Assembly (NCBI RefSeq): GCF_026420865.1
Contig: NZ_JAPCWC010000007.1
Coordinates: 124,001-188,000, forward strand
Source of the DNA: Novosphingobium clariflavum
Lineage (GTDB): Bacteria > Pseudomonadota > Alphaproteobacteria > Sphingomonadales > Sphingomonadaceae
DNA: 64,000 bases
Direction: 5' to 3'
Below, piece after piece: positions 57,632 to 64,000 of the stretch. Both the position numbers and the translations under genes were made by a program. The notes beneath the pieces were generated by a model, which saw nothing but the letters and a program-made list of their open reading frames with translations, did not search any database and was not told where the DNA came from. Each line of letters begins with the position of its first letter. Within the stretch, counting starts at the first letter, position 1.

Positions 57632-58513
57632 TCAGGCACCACCCTGGTCGATGGAGAGTTGCCCCGCGCGTTTAAACAGGTCGAGCACAACCGCCTCGCG
57701 CTCGCGCGTGCGGATCGCCGCCTCGAAATGAATGCGCCGGGATGGCCGGGGCAGGACTTCGACCAGCGCCCCTGACGCCAGTTCACCGCGCACCATCGTC
57801 TCGGGCAAGACGGCGGCCCCCTGCCCGCAGGCGACGATTTCGATCAGGGTCCGCACATTGTTGCAAGTGCCAAGCGAGCGTGCCGCAAGGGCGCCGTCCT
57901 CGAAGGCATCGAGCGTCACGGCATGCAGCGGCGAATGGTCCGGCAACGACCAGACCGGAAGCGGTCTCGCGAAGCCTCCGGCGGCGGCCACGGCAGGGCT
58001 GGCCGCCCAGACCAGTTCGACCGCGCCGATCGGCGCCGTGCGGATGCCCGGGCTCGCCACCGGCCCGGCCAGAAACACGATGTCGCAAGTCCCCGCCAGC
58101 AAGTTCTGGAGCAGCCGCGCGGTGAGGTCGATTTCGATCTCCAGCGTCACCCCCGGCCGCTCGCGCTCGATGGCGGCGATGTAGCCGGGCAGGCAGGTCG
58201 CCGCCGCGATCTCGCCCGAGCCGATGCGCACGTTGCCGGTGGCCCCGGCAAAGTCGCTGGCCTCCAACAGGACCTGCTCCAGGCCCTGCCGCAGGGGTTC
58301 CGCCGCCTCCACCAGCCGCCGCCCGCGCGCCGTCAACACCATGCGCCGTCCGTCGCGCTGGAACAGCGGCACGCCGAGTTGCTCCTCGATCTCGCGCACC
58401 CGGGCCGAGATCGCGGGCTGGGTGGTATTGAGTCTTTGTGCCGCAGCTGCGAACGTGCCGAGCCGGTCGATCCACATCAACGTTTCGAGGTGGAAAAGGG
58501 CAATGCGATTCAT
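57632..58513 (-). CDS. LysR family transcriptional regulator
   Basis: 293 aa. HTH region MNRIALFHLETLMWIDRLGTFAAAAQRLNTTQPAISARVREIEEQLGVPLFQRDGRRMVLTARG, then the effector domain from about 88. Divergent from scoAB with an 86-bp gap that contains a perfect 7-2-7 dyad, so it very likely regulates the CoA-transferase genes and itself. Ligand unknown; acetoacetate or a related short-chain acid is a reasonable guess. Confidence 0.92.
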   Translation of the reverse strand: MNRIALFHLETLMWIDRLGTFAAAAQRLNTTQPAISARVREIEEQLGVPLFQRDGRRMVLTARGRRLVEAAEPLRQGLEQVLLEASDFAGATGNVRIGSGEIAAATCLPGYIAAIERERPGVTLEIEIDLTARLLQNLLAGTCDIVFLAGPVASPGIRTAPIGAVELVWAASPAVAAAGGFARPLPVWSLPDHSPLHAVTLDAFEDGALAARSLGTCNNVRTLIEIVACGQGAAVLPETMVRGELASGALVEVLPRPSRRIHFEAAIRTREREAVVLDLFKRAGQLSIDQGGA

Positions 58514-58522
58514 AATCTCGAC

Positions 58523-58538
58523 TTATCGATTTCGATAA
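58523..58538. promoter_or_regulatory. LysR operator candidate between lysR and scoA
   Basis: TTATCGA-TT-TCGATAA, perfect inverted repeat 10 bp upstream of the LysR start and 62 bp before scoA; fits the place of an autorepression/activation site. Confidence 0.55.
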
Positions 58539-58599
58539 AAAACAATCGCTATTCGTAATGGGATTGGCTGTCTAGGTTCGCTCCAAACGGGAGAACAGC

Positions 58600-59307
58600 A
58601 TGAACAAGATCTACCCCAGCGCTTCTGCCGCGCTGGACGGGCTGCTGAAGGATGGCCTGCTCATTGCCGCCGGGGGCTTCGGCCTTTGCGGCATCCCCGA
58701 GCGCCTGCTGGACGCGGTGCGCGATTCGGGCGTCAAGGGCCTGACGTTCGCTTCCAACAACGCCGGCATCGACAACGAAGGCATAGGCAAGCTGCTGCGC
58801 ACCAAGCAAGTGGCCAAGATGATCTCGTCCTACGTGGGCGAGAACAAGGAGTTCGAACGCCAGTTCCTCTCGGGCGAACTCGAAGTCGAATTCTGCCCGC
58901 AAGGCACGCTGGCCGAACGCATGCGCGCCGGCGGCGCCGGCATCCCCGGCTTCTATACCAAGACCGGCGTCGGCACGCAGATCGCCGAGGGCAAGGAAGT
59001 GAAAGTCTTCCGGGGCGAGGAATACATCCTCGAGGAAGGCATTTTCGCCGACCTGTCGCTGGTGAAGGCATGGAAGGCGGACGAAAGCGGCAACGTCGTG
59101 TTCCGCAAGACCGCGCGCAACTTCAACGTGCCTGCCGCCACCTGCGGCAAGATCTGCGTCGTCGAAGTGGAAGAGATCGTCCCCACCGGCTCGCTCGACC
59201 CGGATGGCATCCACCTGCCAGGCGTCTTTGTCCAGCGCCTGGTGCTGGGCGCGCCTTACGACAAGAAGATCGAATTCACGACTACCCGCGAAAGGGAGAC
59301 CGCCTGA
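58600..59307 (+). CDS. scoA: 3-oxoacid CoA-transferase subunit A
   Basis: 235 aa. With ScoB it moves CoA from succinyl-CoA to acetoacetate or a related oxoacid. Seen: the CoA-binding [90 protein letters not shown] and the C-terminal [28 protein letters not shown]. Heads the plus-strand set scoA-scoB-GST-epimerase-gpx; overlaps scoB by TGATG. Confidence 0.95.
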   Translation: MNKIYPSASAALDGLLKDGLLIAAGGFGLCGIPERLLDAVRDSGVKGLTFASNNAGIDNEGIGKLLRTKQVAKMISSYVGENKEFERQFLSGELEVEFCPQGTLAERMRAGGAGIPGFYTKTGVGTQIAEGKEVKVFRGEEYILEEGIFADLSLVKAWKADESGNVVFRKTARNFNVPAATCGKICVVEVEEIVPTGSLDPDGIHLPGVFVQRLVLGAPYDKKIEFTTTRERETA

Positions 59308-59942
59308 TGAGCTGGACTCGTGACGAAATGGCCGCCCGCGCCGCAAAGGAGCTTCAGGACGGGTTCTACGTGAACCTCGGCATCGGCATCCCGACGCTGG
59401 TCGCCAACCATGTGCCCGGCGGCATGACGGTGACGCTCCAGTCGGAAAACGGCATGCTCGGCATCGGGCCTTTCCCGTATCCTGACGAAGTCGACGCCGA
59501 CCTCATCAACGCCGGCAAGCAGACCGTCAGCGAACTGCCGCAGTCGGCCTATTTCGACAGTGCCACCAGCTTCGGCATGATCCGTGGCGGCCACATCGAC
59601 CTGGCCGTGCTGGGCGCCATGGAGATCGCCGAGAACGGCGACATCGCCAACTGGATGATCCCCGGCAAGATGATCAAGGGCATGGGCGGCGCGATGGACC
59701 TCGTGGCCGGCGTGAAGAAGATCATCGTGGTCATGGAGCACAATGCCAAGAACGGCGATCCCAAGTTCATCCCGGCCTGCACCCTGCCGCTCACCGGCAA
59801 GAACGTGGTCGACATGATCGTCACCGACCTCGCGGTGTTCCAGCGCCCCGACCACCACAGCCCGTTCAAGCTGATCGAACTGGCTCCGGGCGTGACGGCG
59901 GAGGAAGTCGCCGCTAAGACCACGGCGCATTATGTGACCTAA
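59307..59942 (+). CDS. scoB: 3-oxoacid CoA-transferase subunit B
   Basis: 211 aa. Carries the catalytic glutamate in [14 protein letters not shown]; also [17 protein letters not shown] at the start and [28 protein letters not shown]. Starts inside the scoA stop (TGATG), so the two subunits are translated together. Links ketone-body or 3-oxoacid use with the tricarboxylic acid cycle; with mcc in the same window, it could receive acetoacetate from leucine breakdown (inference). Confidence 0.95.
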   Translation: MSWTRDEMAARAAKELQDGFYVNLGIGIPTLVANHVPGGMTVTLQSENGMLGIGPFPYPDEVDADLINAGKQTVSELPQSAYFDSATSFGMIRGGHIDLAVLGAMEIAENGDIANWMIPGKMIKGMGGAMDLVAGVKKIIVVMEHNAKNGDPKFIPACTLPLTGKNVVDMIVTDLAVFQRPDHHSPFKLIELAPGVTAEEVAAKTTAHYVT

Positions 59943-59963
59943 TGCCCGCGAAGGAGAGTTCCG

Positions 59964-60650
59964 ATGGCTTACACCTTGATCACCGCCAATCGGAACTACT
60001 CCAGCTGGTCGCTCAGGCCATGGGTACTGATGAAGGCGCTCGGCATCGATTTTGCCGATCGGATCGAGCCCTTCACCGCCCCTGCCAACTACGACGCCTT
60101 CCGCAGCTTCTCGCCCACCGGGCAAGTCCCCGCCCTGATCGACGGTGAGCGCACGGTGTGGGATTCGCTGGGCATCACGCTCTATCTGGCCGACCGTCAC
60201 CCCGGCGTGTGGCCCAGCGACGAAGCCGCCCGTGCCTTTGCACAATGCGCGGTCACCGAAATGCATGGCGGCTTCTCCGCCTTGCGCAACGACTGCACGA
60301 TGAACGTCGGCACGCGCGTACGACCAAGGGCCATGCGGCCTGCGCTGGTACGCGACGTTGCGCGTCTGAGGGAGATCTTCAGCGAAGGCCTCTCCCGCTT
60401 CGGCGGTCCCTGGCTGGCGGGCGCAAAGTTCACCGCGATCGACGCCTTCTTCGCCCCTGTCGCCTACCGTATCCGCACGTACGGCCTGGATATCGGCACC
60501 TCTCAGGTCTGGGTCGATACCGTGCTGGACCATCCCGCCATGAAGCAGTGGGAAGCCGAGGCCTTGGCCGAAACCTGGCGCGAGGAAGGCCACGAGGCGG
60601 ACCTTGCCGCGTGCGGCGACGTGATCGCCGACTACCGCACGCAGGGCTGA
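59964..60650 (+). CDS. Glutathione S-transferase family protein
   Basis: 228 aa. Thioredoxin-fold N domain: TLITANRNYSSWSLRPWVLMKALGIDF, with the usual zeta-type SSWS near residue 13-16, SPTGQVPALIDG and the glutathione-binding DSLGITLYLADRHP; then an all-helical C domain. Possibly an isomerase or detoxification enzyme; substrate not clear. AAGGAG before the ATG, 21 bp after scoB, 4 bp before the epimerase gene. Confidence 0.9.
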   Translation: MAYTLITANRNYSSWSLRPWVLMKALGIDFADRIEPFTAPANYDAFRSFSPTGQVPALIDGERTVWDSLGITLYLADRHPGVWPSDEAARAFAQCAVTEMHGGFSALRNDCTMNVGTRVRPRAMRPALVRDVARLREIFSEGLSRFGGPWLAGAKFTAIDAFFAPVAYRIRTYGLDIGTSQVWVDTVLDHPAMKQWEAEALAETWREEGHEADLAACGDVIADYRTQG

Positions 60651-60654
60651 TCCG

Positions 60655-61611
60655 ATGCGGGTGCTGCTGACCGGCTCCTCGGGCTGGCCCGGCCGCCATC
60701 TGGCTCCGCTGCTGGCCTCTAGCGGGTACGAAGTCACCGGACTCGATGTCGCGCCGGGTCCCCATACCCGCGTGATCGGCTCGGTGGCGGACCGCAGCCT
60801 CGTGTTCCAGACGGTTGCCCATTACGGCATCGAGGCGGTCATCCACGCCGGCGCGCTGCACAAGCCCGATATCGTCCGTAATCCGCGGCAAGCCTTCATC
60901 GACACCAACGTCACCGGCACGCTCAACCTGCTGGAAGCGGCAGTCGAGGCCGGCCACGCGCGTTTCCTGTTCACCTCCACCACTTCGCTGATGGTGCGCG
61001 CCGATGTGCGGGCCGGGGCAGGCGACAAGGGGGCGTGGTGGATGGACGAGGCGTTTGGCCCGCTGGAGCCGCGTAACGTCTACGGCGCCACCAAGCTCGC
61101 CGCCGAGAACCTCTGCCGCGTTGTCTCGCGGGACAGCGGCATGGCGGCGGCGATCCTGCGCACCGGCCGGTTCTTCCCGGAAGACGATGATAGCCATGCG
61201 GTGCCATCCGGTCCCAATCTCAAGGCCAACGAACTGCTCCATCGCCGCCTGACCGTGGAAGACGCCGCGCTTGCCCATCTCGCCGCGCTGGAACGGATCG
61301 AGGGCTGCGAGACTTTCGTGCTCTCCGCCCCGCCGCCCTTCACGCGCGAGGACGCAGCGGAACTGGCCCGCGATGCCCGCAGCGCGATCCTGCGCCATTT
61401 CCCTGACGCGGACGAACTCTATAGCCGGCAAGGCTGGGTGCTTCCCGAGCGGATCGAGCGCATCTACGATCCGGCCAAGGCCGAGCGCTTGCTGGGCTGG
61501 CGCGCCCGGAGCGACTTCGCGGCCGTTATCGCCGCCCTTCGCCGCGGCGATCCGCTGCCCTGTACCCATGATCCCGAATGGATTTCACCCGTTCTCGGGC
61601 AAGCCATCTGA
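60655..61611 (+). CDS. NAD-dependent epimerase/dehydratase family protein
   Basis: 318 aa extended SDR. TGSSGWPGRHLAPLL (GxxGxxG NAD site, residues 6-12), LDVAPG, HAGALHKPDIVRNPRQAFIDTNVTGTLNLLEAA, FTSTTSLM with the catalytic serine/threonine, and YGATK (YxxxK). Sugar-nucleotide epimerase, dehydratase or lactone-forming dehydrogenase by family; the substrate cannot be told. Four bp after the GST gene, so the same transcript. Confidence 0.9.
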   Translation: MRVLLTGSSGWPGRHLAPLLASSGYEVTGLDVAPGPHTRVIGSVADRSLVFQTVAHYGIEAVIHAGALHKPDIVRNPRQAFIDTNVTGTLNLLEAAVEAGHARFLFTSTTSLMVRADVRAGAGDKGAWWMDEAFGPLEPRNVYGATKLAAENLCRVVSRDSGMAAAILRTGRFFPEDDDSHAVPSGPNLKANELLHRRLTVEDAALAHLAALERIEGCETFVLSAPPPFTREDAAELARDARSAILRHFPDADELYSRQGWVLPERIERIYDPAKAERLLGWRARSDFAAVIAALRRGDPLPCTHDPEWISPVLGQAI

Positions 61612-61643
61612 TCACGCCGCCTTGCCCGCACCGGCAAGCGGGG

Positions 61644-61675
61644 GCAGTCTCCGCCCCGATTCACAAGGAGACTGC
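61644..61675 (+). promoter_or_regulatory. Hairpin pairing with the gpx ribosome-binding site
   Basis: GCAGTCTCC (61644-61652) is fully complementary to GGAGACTGC (61667-61675), which contains the GGAG used by the ATG at 61681; three more GGG/CCC pairs are possible below a mismatch. Such a stem would hide the ribosome-binding site. Confidence 0.55.
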
Positions 61676-61680
61676 TCCCG

Positions 61681-62226
61681 ATGACCGATATCGCCGCCAT
61701 TCCCCTCACCCGCATCGACGGCAGCGCCGACACGCTCGCCAATCACGCAGGCAAAGTGCTGCTCGTGGTCAACGTCGCCTCCAAGTGCGGGCTGACGCCG
61801 CAGTACGAAGGCCTCGAAAAGCTCTACGAAGACTACAAGGCCAGGGGTTTCGAAGTGCTGGGCTTCCCGGCCAACGACTTCGGCGCCCAGGAACCCGGCA
61901 GCGACGAGGAGATCGTCGCGTTCTGCCAGCTCAACTACGGCGTCTCGTTCCCGCTCTTCACCAAGGCCGACGTCACCGGCGAAGCCAAGCAGCCGCTCTA
62001 CGCCGCACTGACCGAAGCGATCCCCACCAAGCAGGGCGACGTCGAGGGCATGAAGGAGCGCTTCAAGGGGTACGGCATGACGCCCAATGACGATCCCGAA
62101 GTGCTGTGGAACTTCGAGAAGTTCCTCATCGCGCGCGATGGCGCGGTCATTGGCCGGTTCGCGCCGGGCACCGCCCCGCAGGATCCGCTGCTGGTCGGTG
62201 CGATCGAGGCCGAACTGGCGAAATGA
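61681..62226 (+). CDS. Glutathione peroxidase family protein (cysteine type)
   Basis: 181 aa. Reduces hydroperoxides with glutathione or thioredoxin. The peroxidatic residue is C36 in NVASKCGLTPQYEGLEKLYEDY (TGC, not selenocysteine), with Q70 (FPANDFGAQEPG) and W143-N144 (VLWNFEKFLI) completing the site; a second cysteine C82 (FCQLNYGV) could resolve, as in thioredoxin-using members. Last in the sco-GST-epimerase group or separately expressed; 69 bp after the epimerase gene. Confidence 0.95.
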   Translation: MTDIAAIPLTRIDGSADTLANHAGKVLLVVNVASKCGLTPQYEGLEKLYEDYKARGFEVLGFPANDFGAQEPGSDEEIVAFCQLNYGVSFPLFTKADVTGEAKQPLYAALTEAIPTKQGDVEGMKERFKGYGMTPNDDPEVLWNFEKFLIARDGAVIGRFAPGTAPQDPLLVGAIEAELAK

Positions 62227-62274
62227 CGCGGCGGAGGGGTTTTCGCGCCACCGACAAGGCAGCGCGTCCCCCCC

Positions 62275-64000
62275 TCAATCGCCCACCAGCACGAAGGGCG
62301 CCCAGATGGCGGGATGGGCCGAACCGGCCAGCGTGCGATCGGCAATGATCCTGAGCTGGGCGCGGCGCAAGGCCTCGGCCCGCCCGGAACCGTGACGAAC
62401 CGCCCCGCCGCCGGCCGCCTTTACCGTGTACAGCGTTATACGCCCGGCCACTTCATCGCGCACCGGCCAGTGTGACAACAGCATGGCGCGCGCTCCGGCC
62501 GCTATGAAAGCCCGGGCCAATCCCGAATAAGTCGGCGCATTTTCGCTCTCACCCGCGCTGGTATCGCAGGCGGAGAGGATCACCCAGTCCGCATCCAGCC
62601 GCAGACGCGCGATTTCCGAAGCCGTCAGCAAGCCGTCATCACCCGTATCGCCAGGGCCCGGCGGTGCCAGCACCAGTGCGGGTTCGACGAGATTGCGCTG
62701 CGCCCCGCCGACCAGACCATGCGTCGCAAAGGCCAGGACCCGCATCCGGTCCAGCGGCGCAGCCTTCACCGCCGCCTCGCTCGCCGCGTCACCGGTCAGC
62801 AGGAGGCTGTCGCGGCCAAAGCGCCGAGCCATCGCCGTCAACTCCCCCTGCGCGCCGGGAAGGTCGGGAAGCGCGGCCAGTTGCACCAGCCGCGGATTCG
62901 CCTCGGCGGTCATTCCCTGCGCCGCCTGCCCCGCCAACGCCGCCTTCCAGGCGCCCGAACGCAGGGCGCCGATACCCGCGAACCCGGTCGCGGCATCCCC
63001 GCCGCGCGATGGCCGCCCCGATCGCCGAACGGGAGGTGCCATACTGACGATCATCGAGACGGCATGGCGGCGCACGAACCAGGCGGTGCGTCGCAGCGCT
63101 TCAGGATCGTCATCGTCCCCGCGTGGCGGCGCGGTCACCAGGGCGTCGAACGGCAAGGCTGCGAGCGTCCCCGCCGCCAGTACCCGCACCTTGCGAACGC
63201 CCTTCAGCGCACGCTCCACCGGTGCCGGAAACAGCAGCGAATAGAGCGCATGGGCCGATTGCCGGTCGAACGGCGCCAGGCCGCCAGCCAGCATGCCATC
63301 GTCGATCGAGGCGCGTATCTTGCGCTGCAGGTCCAGCAGATGACGCGGGACGACCGGCACGCTGGCCTGTGTCACCCCGCGGCCGGTGACGGCCATCACC
63401 ACCAGCCCTTGCGTGTCCTGTCCGTAAAGCACCATGCCCTCGCCGCGGCGCAGTCCAGCGCGTGCATCGGCCAGGCTGGTCGGCGCGAATCCGGTCAGCG
63501 CCGCATAACCGGGAACCAGCGCCGCCAGCCGTCCATCGCGCCGGCGCACGTCCTCCTGTGCGGCCTCGACCTCCCGCTGCAAGGCCGGAAGCCCCGCGCT
63601 TTCGCCAAGGCCAATCGCCCTGTCGCGATTGCGGGCCACTTCGCGCAGACGCGCCTTGGCCGCACGGTAATCGCCGAGTGCCTGGCCGACCGGACCGCCT
63701 GCCGCATCCGCACCGAGGGCACCGAGCGAGAGCATCGAGGCCTGCAAGTCGCCCATGGTCGCCATCTGCAAGGCATCGAAAGCGGTCCCGCCATCACCTG
63801 CCGCCAGTGCCACGCGCGCTTCCTCGACAAAGACAGCGGCCACATCCAGGCGCAGGCGCGAGACCTCAGCCTGGGGATTGGCCCGGTCCAGCAGGTGGTC
63901 GCGCAGCGGCGCCACCGCCCGGCGCACCTCGTCCAGCGCCTGCTGCGGCGCGCCCTGCAGGCCCATCAGTGCCGCGCGCCAGACCGCTGCCGTCACCCGG
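62275..64000 (-). CDS. CHAT domain protein, N-terminus outside window
   Basis: At least 575 residues are visible, open at the window end. The distal part (nearest 64000) is helical and repeat-like (LRLDVAAVFVEEARVALAAGDGGTAFDALQMATMGDLQASML), suggestive of TPR units. The C-terminal 300 residues are a CHAT (caspase-like) domain with the His/Cys pair in VLAFATHGLVGG and WVILSACDTSAGE, and LSHWPVRDEVA after it. By family these are cysteine peptidases or peptidase-like scaffolds. The catalytic residues look intact. Whether there is a signal peptide is unknown. Confidence 0.88.
   Translation of the reverse strand, partial: RVTAAVWRAALMGLQGAPQQALDEVRRAVAPLRDHLLDRANPQAEVSRLRLDVAAVFVEEARVALAAGDGGTAFDALQMATMGDLQASMLSLGALGADAAGGPVGQALGDYRAAKARLREVARNRDRAIGLGESAGLPALQREVEAAQEDVRRRDGRLAALVPGYAALTGFAPTSLADARAGLRRGEGMVLYGQDTQGLVVMAVTGRGVTQASVPVVPRHLLDLQRKIRASIDDGMLAGGLAPFDRQSAHALYSLLFPAPVERALKGVRKVRVLAAGTLAALPFDALVTAPPRGDDDDPEALRRTAWFVRRHAVSMIVSMAPPVRRSGRPSRGGDAATGFAGIGALRSGAWKAALAGQAAQGMTAEANPRLVQLAALPDLPGAQGELTAMARRFGRDSLLLTGDAASEAAVKAAPLDRMRVLAFATHGLVGGAQRNLVEPALVLAPPGPGDTGDDGLLTASEIARLRLDADWVILSACDTSAGESENAPTYSGLARAFIAAGARAMLLSHWPVRDEVAGRITLYTVKAAGGGAVRHGSGRAEALRRAQLRIIADRTLAGSAHPAIWAPFVLVGD

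Overview
The window is GC-rich, densely coded bacterial chromosome. The protein set points to an alphaproteobacterium of the order Sphingomonadales, Novosphingobium- or Sphingomonas-like. Evidence includes a DUF4167 protein behind prmC, a CDC48-type AAA ATPase, a fused indolepyruvate ferredoxin oxidoreductase-like protein and many short GTGA/ATGA gene overlaps. This placement rests on gene content and style, not on a database search. No phage, plasmid, complete IS, CRISPR array, rRNA or tRNA was seen.

Layout. 1-2849 (minus): 3-methylcrotonyl-CoA carboxylase beta and alpha subunits with a thioredoxin-fold DUF3088 protein between them, divergent from a LysR regulator (2976-3905). 3889-11041 (minus): an accessory catabolic cluster (LLM flavin oxidoreductase, SnoaL-like protein, SDR, IOR-like protein, DUF2889). 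11072-11785: a decayed gene fragment interrupted by a 263-bp MITE-like element with 30-bp perfect terminal repeats, CTAG target duplications and two internal hairpins. 11786-14237: gabD-like dehydrogenase and an SDR behind a TetR-type palindrome. 14336-17111 (minus): ppa and an M61 peptidase. 17288-27196: housekeeping run hisS-prfA-prmC, DUF4167, lnt-metK, ispG-membrane protein, retropepsin-like protein. 27407-29605 (minus): PAS-GGDEF-EAL-PilZ protein. 29770-38308 (minus): rpoC and rpoB, with a clear sigma-70 promoter and a leader of about 250 nt.

38765-39794: small exported protein, DUF2975 membrane protein and XRE regulator. 40140-41111: rplJ-rplL with an L10-leader-like stem, pointing away from rpoBC. 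41277-44624: MarR-GNAT fusion, small exported protein, lipoprotein cytochrome c, MATE transporter. 44738-46788: CIRCE-groES-groEL. 47056-53696: beta-lactamase-fold protein with Asp at the Glu166 position, Ala-rich lipoprotein, polA, MscS channel, glutaminyl cyclase. 53761-56073 (minus): CDC48 ATPase. 56074-56741: AT-rich gap with a candidate small RNA. 56742-62226: UspA, then LysR divergent from scoA-scoB-GST-epimerase-gpx. 62275-64000: C-terminal part of a CHAT protease-like protein.

Functionally the window joins core information processing (transcription, translation termination, replication/repair, chaperones, methionine activation, MEP isoprenoids) to acyl-CoA and ketone-body metabolism (MCC, ScoAB, SDRs), each metabolic unit with its own nearby regulator and palindromic operator candidate. 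The least explained items are the cloverleaf-like element at 11101-11371, the candidate sRNA near 56.3 kb, the separation of rpoBC from rplJL, the E166D beta-lactamase relative, and an RNA hairpin that pairs with the ribosome-binding site of gpx.
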